NCBI GenBank assembly: GCA_946902875.1
Contig: OX336343.1
Coordinates: 6,995,754 to 7,059,753, forward strand
DNA: 64,000 nucleotides
Origin: Nematopogon swammerdamellus
Lineage: Eukaryota; Arthropoda; Insecta; Lepidoptera; Adelidae
Reading direction: 5' to 3'
In this document: positions 44,192-54,620 of the stretch, one piece after another
How positions within the stretch are numbered: position 1 is the stretch's first letter
How the letters are laid out: each line of letters begins with the position of its first letter
The notes under the pieces: model-generated
Database searches by the model: none
What the model was told of the DNA's origin: nothing
Seen by the model: only the letters and a program-made list of their open reading frames with translations
Translations under genes and position numbers: made by a program

Positions 44192-44289
44192 TTAATCGTT
44201 TGTATATTTATGAACGTTATTACATAATATTTTGAAATATAACAATACAATCCAATTTAACCTAACGCGTCCCGGATGGCCTATATCGG

Positions 44290-45652
44290 TCAAAAAAGTA
44301 ACTCCAAAATTTCTCCAGCAACGTAGTTTTGCAATAATGGATCTGGCTGCCCTGAGGAAGGATGCGGGTATCATTGACTGGGCGCCTGTTTATGAATCGG
44401 AGGACCTTAATGACAAGGTCACTCACTTCTCTGGTAGCGTCATTCAACTGTTCGACAAACATGCTCCTATTCGAAACATCAGAGTTAAGCACCCGCCGGC
44501 TCCCTGGCTTTCTGATGACATCAGACAGCTGATGATCAGACGCGACTGTGCGTTCTCGAGGCACAAGTGCAGGCCCTCGGACGAGGCATGGAACGCGTAC
44601 AGGGTTTTGAGGAATCGCTGCAACCAGATGATTAGGAATGCAAAACGCCGGCATATCCATAATTCTGTAAATGACTGTTCACCTGCAGATACTTGGAAGT
44701 TTCTCAGGTCTCTTGGAGTGGGCAAATCAAAACTAGCAGCACCTTCAACGATCGATATTGAAGCATTAAATCGATATTTCTGCACTTCTCCGGTTCATCT
44801 GGATCCAATAGTCAAGGCGATGACTCTCGATGAGCTTGCCAACATGCATACTCCAGACATTTCTCCTTTTAGTTTCATACCAGTGACGGACGGTGAGATA
44901 AAAAGGATAATCCTATCCATTAATACCAAGGCTGTGGGGTGTGATGGCTTGAGCAGGTTAATGATGGTTCCTGTACTTGATGAATTACTCCTACCTCTCA
45001 CTCATATAATAATTTTTTCTCTCGTTCATGGAGACTTTCCTGACTTGTGGAAAAAGACATACATTACCCCATTGCCCAAGGTTAACAATCCAACTACCAA
45101 CAGCAATTTCCATATCTATACTTCCTTTTCTTTCCAAAATCATAGAGCGCATTGCACATAGTCAACTTTCACATTTCCTCTCCACGAATAAACTTCTAAA
45201 CCCTTATCAATCAGGGTTTCGTCCTGCCCATAGCACGAACACTGCTCTTCTCAAGGTTACGGAGGATACCCGCCTTAAATGGAAAATCAAAAACTCTCCA
45301 TTCTCACATTACTTGATTTTAGTAATGTCTTCAATGCAGTGGATTTCGATATTCTCCTGGCAATGCTCTCTCATCTAAATATCTCACCTTCGACACTAGG
45401 TTGGTTTAACACATATCTTCAGGTTCGCCAGCAGTCGGTTGGACTGGACAGCAATTGTTCAAGTTGGACGGATCTGAACACTGGGTTACCACAGGGCGGC
45501 GTTTTATCTCCTCTATTATTCTCAGTGTTTATACACTTTATTACTTTAAATTTATCTTCTACTTATCATCTGTATGCAGACGACCTTCAGCTATGTGCTA
45601 GCTCTAGCCCGGGACTCATTTTTAGGGCTGTAGCTTCGCTAAATTACGACCT
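44290..45652 (+). pseudogene. LINE A, first part: 5'-truncated reverse transcriptase gene
   Basis: Starts in the linker after the endonuclease (DLAALRKDAGIIDWAPVYES). RT follows: IKRIILSINTKAVGCDGLSR, then frame changes near 45,105 and 45,285, then LPFLSKIIERIAHSQLSHFL, SILTLLDFSNVFNAVDFDIL, TGLPQGGVLSPLLFSVF and LYADDLQLC, i.e. blocks up to the YADD catalytic centre. Endonuclease and ORF1 are missing. It is interrupted after SLNYDL by the antisense LINE B fragment. Dead copy of a CR1/Jockey-group element; exact clade not assignable by eye. Confidence 0.85.
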
Positions 45653-46267
45653 CCTTTTTTTTATTTTTATTTATTTTTTATTGTTAGCTCGACATATGGC
45701 GCCGAGGCACCCATGAGGTGTCTAACGGCGCCCATGGACATTCGGTCGTATTCGGGGGTTGCGAATGCCATGCCGGCCTGACAGGTGCCCATTCACGCCC
45801 CTCTTGAAGGACCCGAGACTGTACTTGGGGGGAAATATATGAGCAGGGAGAGCGTTCCAGAGTTTAACGGTTCTGTAAAGGAAAGTTCTGCAGAATCGAT
45901 TGGTACGCATGCGCGGTAAGTCCAGCGTATATGGATGCAATCCCTGCCCAGTGCGCGTGGTGCGGAGGTGAAAAGGGGACGGCGGGATCGCGTTAAACAG
46001 CTCCTCCGAGCACTCCCCATGGAATAAGCGATAGAACACACTTAGGGAGCCGACATCCCTACGGTGTTGCAGTGGTTCTAGATCACGGGACACTTCGGGG
46101 TCACCCACTAGTCGCACGGCTCGACGCTGGATTGAGTTCAGAGGCGCAAGCTGGTATTTGGCAGAGCCATCCCACAGGTGCGAGCAGTACTCCAAGCAAG
46201 ACCTGATCTGCGATTTATACAAGAGCAGCTTTTGGTCCCGAGATATAATTCGAGATAATTCGGGCAT
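45653..46267 (-). pseudogene. LINE B fragment inserted antisense into LINE A
   Basis: A 181-codon open frame on the minus strand begins MPELSRIISRDQKLLLYKSQ and contains SIQRRAVRLVGDPEVSRDLE and YRLFHGECSEELFNAIPPSP, the thumb/C-terminal region downstream of an RT domain. A 3' tail with the TCCATGGGCGCCGTTAG motif and a final A-rich run (T/A-rich 45,656-45,682 on the plus strand) follow. 5'-truncated, as expected of target-primed insertion. Other tails of the family lie at 12.6, 20.4, 23.0, 56.0, 58.4 and 60.4 kb. Confidence 0.85.
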
Positions 46268-47106
46268 GGAGTGAGCGTTTTGGCCTAGCAGTCAATCCAC
46301 TCAAGTCTCAGGCCATCATCATTGGGAGCTTGCGCCAGCTTGCGAAGATCGACGCCGACAATATACCCAAGGTAATTTTTAATGGCACAGTTATCAATTA
46401 TTGCAAAACTGTTAAAAACCTCGGTATATTGTTCGACCAAACTCTTTCGTGGTCTCCTCAGGTTGGTACAATTTGTCGGAAGGTCTATGGTTCGTTACAC
46501 TCGCTAAAGCGTCTTCAAAATTTTCTTCCGGAACATACTAAAACGGCCCTAGCCCAATCTCTTCTACTCTCTATTATTGGCTATGCTGACGTCTGCTTCC
46601 TGGATCTAAATGAGTCATTCGATAAACTCGAGCGCCTACAAAATACGTGCGTCAGATATATCTTCAACCTCAGAAAATATGACCACATAACTGAATACCG
46701 CACCAAGTTGAAGTGGCCTACAGTACGAGCGCGTAGGAAAACTCACATTCTTTCCCTTCTATATTCCGTTTTGTTCGATCCCCGTGCTCCAGAATACCTC
46801 CGTTCGAAATTTCAATGTCTTTCGAGTCATGGTGCTTCTTTGAGGTCCATGGATGGTAACCTTCTTTGTATCCCGATTCATTCCAGTTCATTCTATACCC
46901 ATTCTTTTGCTGTTGAATTAGCTCGTCTCTGGAACCAACTCCCTGCCACTCTCCGTACTTCCGCTTCCCACAACATTTTCAAATCCCGTTTGAGGGAACA
47001 TATGTTTTCAAACCCATAATGTTTCCATGTGTGTTATCGCTTGTTTAGAAACTGTATTAGGTATGTATGTATGTATTTGTTTATATTGCATATGTATGTA
47101 CTTTTG
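46268..47106 (+). pseudogene. LINE A, second part: C-terminus and start of 3' UTR
   Basis: Resumes as NPLKSQAIIIGSLRQLAKID, continues VKNLGILFDQTLSWSPQVGT, ERLQNTCVRYIFNLRKYDHI and ends ARLWNQLPATLRTSA...FSNP with TAA at 47,017-47,019. The 229-codon stretch is intact. The 3' UTR is cut by LINE C at 47,107-47,116 and continues at 52,717. Confidence 0.85.
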
Positions 47107-47711
47107 AACTTGTATGGCGAACTGTATGGAACTGTATGGCGGTAGATCGAATAGTAAACAACGAAAATACTCAGTTCAAAACACAAGTTAATTAATAGTA
47201 AAAGATCAAAACAGTCAAAATAAATATTAAAATATTGATAATCGTTATCTAAATACTTAGTGAAAGTGTTATCCCAAATAAAAAACAAGTAAAACATTAA
47301 TAATTCTCTAAAAAGTACTTAGTGCAAAGTATGCCACTGTGACATCAGTTTGAAAGTATTTACTGCGCTTAGAACATGCATACGTAAACTGCAAAGGTTA
47401 GTGCCAAAATATATCTAACTTTTAATGATAAAAATAAATATAAAAACATTATTATAACAATTAAATACAAAGGTGATACTACCTACAAAATAAAAATCGA
47501 AAGTGCTGCCATCTAGAAATAAAGAAACGAAATACAACGCAAGAGCCCAGCATCTCACAACACCATCAATATATGATTATTCCTACTCGACACTAGATGT
47601 CGCGCTAAGCATTATGCCAATAGAGTTACTGCAACTTGGCACTAGATGTCGCACTAATTATCAAGATATCTACGCCACATAGCATCAAGCAATTTCGCCA
47701 TCCTAGTAGAT

Positions 47712-47785
47712 GCAAGCCGTGGCTGCGTGGTTTAGGCGCCTGGTTTGTAAAACAAAGACGTCGGTTCAAAGCCCAAAGCCGATTG
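47712..47785 (+). promoter_or_regulatory. tRNA-Thr-like sequence with Pol III boxes in LINE C 5' UTR
   Basis: GTGGCTGCGTGGTTTAGGCG resembles an A box. GCCTGGTTTGTAAAACAAAG resembles the anticodon arm of tRNA-Thr(TGT). GGTTCAAAGCC (47,763) matches the B-box consensus GGTTCRANNCC. Box spacing is about 44 bases. The stems do not all pair, so it is not a functional tRNA; it may be a captured tRNA fragment or a Pol III promoter 65 bases before the ORF1 start. Confidence 0.45.
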
Positions 47786-47849
47786 ACGTCCACATTAGAG
47801 CATTTTTCTGCAATATTTTGTAAATGATAAGTAAATACCAATTAACACC

Positions 47850-49502
47850 ATGGACAAAATACATTCAATGAAGACAAGATCCACTATGAATAAAGCGGGC
47901 TCTTTACCAGAGCTAAGCCACACGGAAGAAACTACAGAAGAAAAACTAAACTGTAGAAACGTTAAGGAGAGTACTAACAATGAGGACAAAATTAAAATTA
48001 TGGAAAATACTATGAAACAACAAAGTAACATAATTAAGGAACAAGAAAAAAATATATCACAGTTAAAACAAATTTTAGAATCGCGCGACATGAACATATT
48101 AGAACAAAGAAATCAAGAATTGGAAGAAAAAGTTAGAGGACTAAATAATGTACTGTCAGAAAAGATAGCTCTGCTAACAATACTGTTAGCTGAACAAGAG
48201 CAGAATAGTTCGGATTTTGAAAAAATGTGTAAAACAAATGCCCACCTCAAAAATCAACTAGCCGAACAACAAATTGAAAATGCCGATTTGGACGACCAAC
48301 TGAATACTGCCCTTAAGAAATTAGAGATCTACAAATTGGAACAAGAAGAGTTGGAGAATACCAACATTCAAATAATTACTCCCCTAAAATTAAAATTGCT
48401 CAATTTAGAAAAGGAACATTTGCACTTACAAAGTAAATACCACGATTATACAGAAATCAACGCAACTCCCCAGCCTCATAATTCATCGTCACAGCCCCAA
48501 CAGACAACATCTCAGGCCCCTAAGTTATTATCACAGCCCTCGTATCCATCTTCACAGCCCTATGCTCAAGCACGAAAAACTCAAGAGGAACTAAAACTAT
48601 TGGAGCGAACTATTTCTAAATTAGGTAATGAATTGATGGGAAACATGAAGAGTTGCCATGAAAAACTTGACAGACTTGGTGACAATATTCAAAAACTATC
48701 CACCCCGGTACCAACATCACCTGAACGTGTAGATTTAACGAACGAAGAGTCGATCGAGTCGAGAGATAATTTAAATGAAGTATATAAAAACTTGAAGAGG
48801 CCGACCGCTCCACATCTCTCTACAATGTACACGACCACCGCCCCAGGCACGATCCCCAGACCTACTCTTGAAACTCACCCCTGCCCCGTTGTAGACCCTG
48901 TTACTTATTCGCATACAAGAAACAAACCCACTCTACTCATCCTCTCAGACTACCATGCAGCTGACATGCCATTCATACTTAGTAAACAAAGAAGAGGTGA
49001 TTATGAAGTGACCAGTGATTTAATTCAGTTGGCACCTACGACCCGTGTACTTCAGGACATAGAGAGGAAAACGGACAGATTTACAAAGAGCGATTGTGTT
49101 GTGATCATGTGTGGAAGTAGTGACTATGGAGTAGGAACTGTATCTTCTGTTGTAAAAAGTATGAGAGAAACTGTAGAAAAACTTAAACATACAAATACCA
49201 TTGTGTGCACCATACCCCATTGTATAAATAGCGAATCAGACAGTTCAAATTATAACAGTTTTGTATACAAATTAAATTATGAAATTTTGAAAACTTTTAG
49301 TGAAATAAATAATGTGTACATACTCGATACCAATAAGGATCTGACTTGTGAAAATTATAGGAAAAATGGCTTTGCATTATTTTATTCAGGTAAATATAAA
49401 ATTGTTAATGGACTAAACAGAGTATTAATAGAGATAAATGAAAAATACTATAATAGCCAAATTTTTTTCCACAGCACTCACTATCGCGGGAACATAAGAT
49501 AA
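47850..49502 (+). CDS. LINE C ORF1 protein: coiled coil plus esterase-like C-terminus
   Basis: 550 residues. About residues 30-180 form a long coiled coil rich in Gln/Glu/Leu heptads (for example QSNIIKEQEKNISQLKQILE). A Gln/Ser/Pro linker follows (about 205-245). The C-terminal half starts TLLILSDYHAADMPF, with DCVVIMCGSSDYGVG and a final segment ending near YNSQIFFHS. The order recalls the SGNH-esterase fold found in ORF1 of CR1-group LINEs: SDYHA would replace the usual GDS block and SSD the TND block, so catalysis is doubtful. No CCHC zinc knuckle is seen. Expected role: RNA binding and RNP assembly. The 3' end overlaps the ORF2 frame at a slippery heptamer. Confidence 0.85.
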   Translation: MDKIHSMKTRSTMNKAGSLPELSHTEETTEEKLNCRNVKESTNNEDKIKIMENTMKQQSNIIKEQEKNISQLKQILESRDMNILEQRNQELEEKVRGLNNVLSEKIALLTILLAEQEQNSSDFEKMCKTNAHLKNQLAEQQIENADLDDQLNTALKKLEIYKLEQEELENTNIQIITPLKLKLLNLEKEHLHLQSKYHDYTEINATPQPHNSSSQPQQTTSQAPKLLSQPSYPSSQPYAQARKTQEELKLLERTISKLGNELMGNMKSCHEKLDRLGDNIQKLSTPVPTSPERVDLTNEESIESRDNLNEVYKNLKRPTAPHLSTMYTTTAPGTIPRPTLETHPCPVVDPVTYSHTRNKPTLLILSDYHAADMPFILSKQRRGDYEVTSDLIQLAPTTRVLQDIERKTDRFTKSDCVVIMCGSSDYGVGTVSSVVKSMRETVEKLKHTNTIVCTIPHCINSESDSSNYNSFVYKLNYEILKTFSEINNVYILDTNKDLTCENYRKNGFALFYSGKYKIVNGLNRVLIEINEKYYNSQIFFHSTHYRGNIR

Positions 49503-52393
49503 ACAGAACAAAAAGTAATTTCAATATATTATTTTTAAATACAAGAAGTATCAGAAATAAAATAGACCAAATTGAAATATTCTTAGATTACTTACACACA
49601 CAGAAACAAATATTACCTGCACTGTTGTGTTTCTGTGAGACGTGGTTGGAACAAAACGAATCCGATAATTTGAATATAAATAAATATAAAATTGTAGTAG
49701 AGCAAAATAGAGTACTTTATACTGGTGGAGGAACTGCTATATTCTGTAGAGAGGACATAAACATACATAAGAAGCTAGATTTAAGTGATTACAATATAGA
49801 AAAAGTTATAGAAATAGTAGGAGTACAGTTGAAGTTACTTTCAAATAAATGTATAAATATACTTACTGTGTATAGATCTACGGCGTCTAGTGATTTTGAA
49901 AAATTCTGTGAAATTATGAGTAGAATAATAAATGAAAAATACTTGAAATATTTAATAATATTAGGGGATTTCAATATTAATGTCATGGATCAAAAATCAA
50001 AAGGCTATAATCATTTCATAAGCTTCATGAAAAGCCATAATTTAAAATATTTACTCAAAGAACCCACACGAATAACAAATAAATCTGTTACCACAATAGA
50101 TAATGTATTAACAAACATAAATATTAACGACATCGAGGCCAGTACAGTAGCTTGTGACATATCTGATCATGAAGCTATATTATTAAAGATAAAAAATGAA
50201 AAACCATTAAAGCTAAATAATGTGAGATATACCTACACATACAATTACAATAAAAAAAGCATAGACACATTTAAAGAAAAATTATATACTACAAATTGGT
50301 CTACACTACTACTAACTGACAATTCAAAAAAATTTCAAACTCTCTATGACTATCTGACAAATATAGTAAAAACAGTATTTCCAGTAACTAGAAAAAAGAC
50401 ACACATAATTAACAATAATTGGATTACAAAAGGTTTAAGGAATTCCTTCGTAAAAAAGTGTGCATTATTAGTAGAGCTTAGAGATAATGGTACACAAAGT
50501 AAGAAAGATTATTTTAAAAAATATAGAGGAATACTAAAAAAATCTATCAAATTAGCCAAAAAAATATCAGATAGGAGAGAAATATTCCAGGCTAAAAACA
50601 AAGCTAAGGCAACATGGAATATTATAAAAAAAAGAACCAATAAAATAACAAAAGAAAGAAATGAAAATATTGTACTAAAAAAGAACAACGAAAATATTTC
50701 GGATCCTGAAAAAATTGCTACAGTATTTAATAATTTCTATGCAGATGTAGGAAAGCCAGATAAAGAACATTTGGACAATGAATATTTGAACCTTTTAAAG
50801 AAAACTAGAATAGATACAACAAAATCTTTTTATTTACAATATTTTACAGAAAGTGAGGTCTATAAAACTATTAAATGTCTAAAAAACAGTAAAAGTATAG
50901 GGTATGATGGACTACGAACGGACGTTTTAAAAGATAATGCTGAAATACTAAGTGAACCCCTTGCTAATGTTCTTAACACATGCATAGCTGAAGGAACATA
51001 TCCTGACGAATTAAAAATTGCTAAAATTATTCCCGTTTTCAAAAAAGGCAACAAGAAAGATGTCTCAAATTACAGACCCCTTTCTATCTTATCCCCAATT
51101 ACAAAGATATTTGAAAAAATATTGGCTAAAAAATTACTTTTATATTTAGAAAAAAACAATATCTTAACAAATAAACAGAATGCATACAGAAAAAACAAAT
51201 CAACTACTAAAACAATTAAAGAACTCATTGGCAACTTAATTGATAAACTAGACTCGAAAAAAAAGTGTGCTGGTCTGTTCTGCGATCTGAGTAAGGCCTT
51301 TGACTGCGTGAGTCATACTATTTTATTAAAAAAACTTGAATATTATGGTATAAGAGGACTCACTCTGGAATCGTTCAGATCTTATTTAACGAACAGGCAA
51401 CAATATGTTGAGATAAGCAGCTATACAAACAACGGAACTAAACTACAAGTTCAATCAGAAAGGAAATTTATAAAATACGGCGTTCCACAAGGATCGGTTC
51501 TTGGACCATTACTGTTCTTAGTATTCATAAATGACCTTCCGGATAATCTAACGAAGTGCTTAGTATATTTGTTTGCTGACGACACAAGTTGTACAGTGGT
51601 TGGAGATACAGCCTTTGAATTGAAGAATAATCTGAAAATTACATTAGATGAATTGTCCCATTGGTTCCATTATAATAACTTGAAATTAAATAAGAATAAA
51701 AGTCAATACATGATATACCAAAAAATCAAATCTTCATCATATTGCATAAATATTGAGAATTTTCCGTTAGACAAGACAGGTAATGTGACATTTCTGGGGG
51801 TGATAGTGGACGATAACCTAAACTGGAAATTACAAACTGAAAAAGTCTGCAAGAAACTTGCCAACGCATGCTATGCTTTGAAAACCATAAGACAGTTTGC
51901 TAATATTGATACTTTAAAATCAGTCTACTTTGCATATTTTGAATCAATTATACGATATGGCTTAGAAGTATGGGGAGCAAATACTGGAATAAATAAAATA
52001 TTAAAAATACAAAAGAAAGCCATAAGAATTATTACTTTCTCTAAGTGGGATGCAACATGTAGACCATTATTTAAAAAATTAAAAATACTAACAGTAATTG
52101 GATTATATATATATATTTTGTGTGTCGATACATATAAAAATAAAAATATTATAAAAAAACAAGGTGATCTACAAAATAAGCACACATTAAGAGATAGAAA
52201 TAAGTTGGCAATGCCACCAACTAAGTCAAAACTTGCTGATAGAAGTTTTGAGTATTTGTCGATAAAATTTTTTAACCATTTACCTGACTATATTAAGAAC
52301 GTTGACACCATATATAAATTCGAAAATGATATAAAATTTTTTTTATTAAATAATTCCTTTTACTCGATAGACGAATACTTCTGTATGAAATAA
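49457..52393 (+). CDS. LINE C ORF2: endonuclease and reverse transcriptase
   Basis: The frame is open from 49,457, after TAG, to TAA at 52,391-52,393. No ATG occurs before about 49,915, which is already inside the endonuclease. Endonuclease (EEP) motifs: FNILFLNTRSIRNKIDQ, FCETWLEQ, GGGTAIFCRED, LIILGDFNINV, RITNKSVTTIDNVL, CDISDHEAILL, all with catalytic residues. RT motifs: FKKGNKKDVSNYRPLSILSP, LFCDLSKAFDCVSHTILLKK, KYGVPQGSVLGPLLFLVFIN, YLFADDTSCTV and LNKNKSQYMIYQ; FADD is the catalytic box. The C-terminal domain is complete; no RNase H seen. It nicks target DNA and primes reverse transcription there. The missing start codon suggests expression by -1 frameshifting from ORF1. Confidence 0.92.
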   Translation, partial: PNFFPQHSLSREHKINRTKSNFNILFLNTRSIRNKIDQIEIFLDYLHTQKQILPALLCFCETWLEQNESDNLNINKYKIVVEQNRVLYTGGGTAIFCREDINIHKKLDLSDYNIEKVIEIVGVQLKLLSNKCINILTVYRSTASSDFEKFCEIMSRIINEKYLKYLIILGDFNINVMDQKSKGYNHFISFMKSHNLKYLLKEPTRITNKSVTTIDNVLTNININDIEASTVACDISDHEAILLKIKNEKPLKLNNVRYTYTYNYNKKSIDTFKEKLYTTNWSTLLLTDNSKKFQTLYDYLTNIVKTVFPVTRKKTHIINNNWITKGLRNSFVKKCALLVELRDNGTQSKKDYFKKYRGILKKSIKLAKKISDRREIFQAKNKAKATWNIIKKRTNKITKERNENIVLKKNNENISDPEKIATVFNNFYADVGKPDKEHLDNEYLNLLKKTRIDTTKSFYLQYFTESEVYKTIKCLKNSKSIGYDGLRTDVLKDNAEILSEPLANVLNTCIAEGTYPDELKIAKIIPVFKKGNKKDVSNYRPLSILSPITKIFEKILAKKLLLYLEKNNILTNKQNAYRKNKSTTKTIKELIGNLIDKLDSKKKCAGLFCDLSKAFDCVSHTILLKKLEYYGIRGLTLESFRSYLTNRQQYVEISSYTNNGTKLQVQSERKFIKYGVPQGSVLGPLLFLVFINDLPDNLTKCLVYLFADDTSCTVVGDTAFELKNNLKITLDELSHWFHYNNLKLNKNKSQYMIYQKIKSSSYCINIENFPLDKTGNVTFLGVIVDDNLNWKLQTEKVCKKLANACYALKTIRQFANIDTLKSVYFAYFESIIRYGLEVWGANTGINKILKIQKKAIRIITFSKWDATCRPLFKKLKILTVIGLYIYILCVDTYKNKNIIKKQGDLQNKHTLRDRNKLAMPPTKSKLADRSFEYLSIKFFNHLPDYIKNVDTIYKFENDIKFFLLNNSFYSIDEYFCMK
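49463..49469 (+). other. Putative -1 ribosomal frameshift heptamer (T TTT TTC)
   Basis: In the ORF1 frame codons read CAA ATT TTT TTC CAC, so positions 49,463-49,469 form T TTT TTC, a canonical X XXY YYZ slippery site in register. A -1 slip enters the ORF2 frame, which opened only six bases earlier at 49,457. The product would have 540 ORF1 residues joined to 974 ORF2 residues. Any downstream stimulatory RNA structure is not obvious by eye. Confidence 0.6.
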
Positions 52394-52716
52394 AACATTT
52401 TTTATCTTTATAGCAATTTTTTAAGCCAATAAATTATTAATTATTAATTTTAAATATTATTTTACTAGGATATGTCTATTTTGTTGTGTTTACTTTTTTT
52501 GTAGTGTGAATTTGAAATTTTGACATGTATTATTAATTTTAATTGGATTGTTTGTGAGTTTTTATTAGTGATTTGTGTTGTTTTTTGATTGTATTATTGT
52601 ATTATTAGACTGATTTTATTATTTGTATTGTTGATTGTATTATTTGATTTCTACCTACTGTCTGTATACCTAACGGTGCTAAAAAGACTGAATAAATAAA
52701 TAAATAAACTTGTATG

Positions 52717-52945
52717 TATGTATGTCACGAATGTATTTAGTTGTATGTTATTACTATTATCTATGTTTTATTGTTTATTTTTGAACTCTTAAAAAAAATC
52801 TCTCATTTAATTTTCCGCACTACCCATCTACCCTACTCACAATCCCAGGTATGACTGGCGGATAATGCCTTTAGGCTTTAAGTCCGCCTTTTGTAATTTT
52901 TTGTGCAATAAAGTATATTTTCATTTCATTTCATTTCATTTAAAA
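52717..52945 (+). mobile_element. LINE A, 3' UTR remainder and tail
   Basis: After the second copy of AACTTGTATG the sequence continues TATGTATGTCACGAATG..., then ATGCCTTTAGGCTTTAAGTC, CGCCTTTTGTAATTTTTTGT, GCAATAAAG and an (ATTTC)n run at about 52,918-52,940. This is the end of the element split by LINE C. Confidence 0.75.
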
Positions 52946-53159
52946 AAACGGTAGTTCCGTCAGCCCGACTCCGACCGCGCACGTTCCGGCTCAACTAATC
53001 CGCTCGAAATTATTTCACGTTGTTAGCTGAAAAAAAACAGCGACCGAGCATTGACCTAGATTGTACTTATTTTTAATATGAAAAAGCAACGGTTTAAATT
53101 TGCATGGATACACGCGAAACACTTTATAAATTTAAGGAGATCGAGAAGCCTGACTTACT
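52946..53159. other. Unassigned intron
   Basis: Nothing recognised. Confidence 0.3.
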
Positions 53160-54620
53160 GCTCCTAAGTGAACGAGCGGTTTGACTCTGTGTTCCCATGT
53201 CTATCTCTGAGATCATCTGATGATCTACTTCTAGCAATATCAACTCACTCGAGTCAACGCGGCTCTGAGGAATCAGTTTATGTTTCGTTTCGTACAAGTA
53301 CCGTGGTGGAATCTGGAATGAGTCTTCCGACTAATAAGACTTTCATACCACAACCGGTCTTTTTTGCGCGGCGTCCGCGCGAGGCCTGCCGTCACTTTAT
53401 CCGCCCTATATATAATAGGGCAGTCGCCGTGGTCGCCCGGCTGGCGGCGAAGAGCGGTCACTTTGTCCGCCCTAGGTTAGGGTGGCCGCAGTGACCGACT
53501 GCTGGCTAGGGGCGAGCGGCATCGTTCTAGCGTTCACGCGGCTAGCGCGTTCCGCAGTCTGCCGCAGCTTCCTGTGTGGTGAAGAAATCAGCGAATGAGT
53601 CGCGAATGTCCGTCGAACCGCCTCCTTGCTCCCCAGCGATTGCCGGGGCGATGACGCTAGAAGAAACATATCCGCCAGTTCGATTATCAGAGCGAAGAAG
53701 AACTGGCAAGAAACTTCGCTAGGTTGTGTCCTGGTCGTTGGTAGAGAGGCGAGGTGGCTCCGGACCTGCGAAATTGAATAGATGTGACAAGTAACGTGCT
53801 CAAGTAAATATTTGTATGACAATTTTAGTACCAACTGGCCCTAGAGGCTACATGAGTACTAAGATGGAGGTTTAGGCCTCCTCTTAGCTCACGCTGCTGA
53901 CCCCACTCAGGTCGGTAGGTCAAGTGAGTTATTACCCTAAACGCTGGGTTGAGTATCTGCGGGGTTCCGTTAAAAGCTCCAGAATGCTTCGTGTTCTGCA
54001 CGGAACATTGGTGTTGGTCTCGCAAGGGTTGTGGTTTAGCGTTGATTCCCTGGTGTTTCTTTCGAAGTATCAAACACGGGAATACGTAGCGAAAGCTGCG
54101 AGTGGTGAGCCACTTAGAGCTCCGTAACCAATGTGGATAATTGGTAGACATGCGAATAATGTAGATCGGTATGTCGGTGCAACACACACTTATATGTGGA
54201 TGTGGGTTGGATTTCTCACGAGTCAAAGACGCTGTAAGTTCTTCAAGACCGGTGGATCCCCGGTACACATTAGGTGGTGGTCATATGCACTTCCACGCAT
54301 ATACATAGCTGGTGAAAACAAAAGCTGTCGGCTAGTAAAAAAACGCTGTGGCCCAGGGCATAGGCTGTTGTTGGACTCCAGTGGCAGTGATGGTTTCATC
54401 CCTGGCTCTCGACTTCGGTCGAGGGTTCCTTCGGGTGGAAGGACGGGTGGTGGCTCGGATCGGCTGGGGAAAGGCTTCAGTTTGTGTTTTCCATGGGATT
54501 ATCTCGGAAGAACTGCACAGCTAGGGGGCCTCGATCTGGTATACATGATCACTGTACTCGCAAGAGTGCAGGGATAGACGTCTGGATTTTATAGCCGGAA
54601 GACTGGTATTTCTGGACGTC
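53160..54620. other. GC-richer segment of unknown nature
   Basis: Composition departs from flanking DNA. Plus-strand frames of 108 and 148 codons and minus frames of 120 and 147 codons overlap. The 148-codon frame (54,131-54,577) reads SGSDGFIPGSRLRSRVPSGG and DRLGKGFSLCFPWDYLG without a recognised domain. GTCACTTTATCCGCCCTA / GTCACTTTGTCCGCCCTA is a direct repeat at 53,391 and 53,457. It may be the 5' UTR or ORF1 region of a degenerate retroelement. Confidence 0.3.

Larger units (their letters stand above)
47117..52706 (+). mobile_element. LINE C, full-length non-LTR retrotransposon (about 5.6 kb)
   Basis: Bounded by a 10-bp direct repeat AACTTGTATG at 47,107-47,116 and 52,707-52,716, inserted in the 3' UTR of LINE A. 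It has a 733-nt 5' UTR, ORF1 (550 codons), ORF2 with endonuclease and RT, a short 3' UTR and an (AATA)n tail. Both ORFs lack premature stops, so this is a young, possibly competent copy. Domain order fits the CR1/Jockey group. It lies antisense in the 20-kb intron of the Dscam-like gene. The exact 3' edge is uncertain by a few bases because the tail and target site share A residues. Confidence 0.88.
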
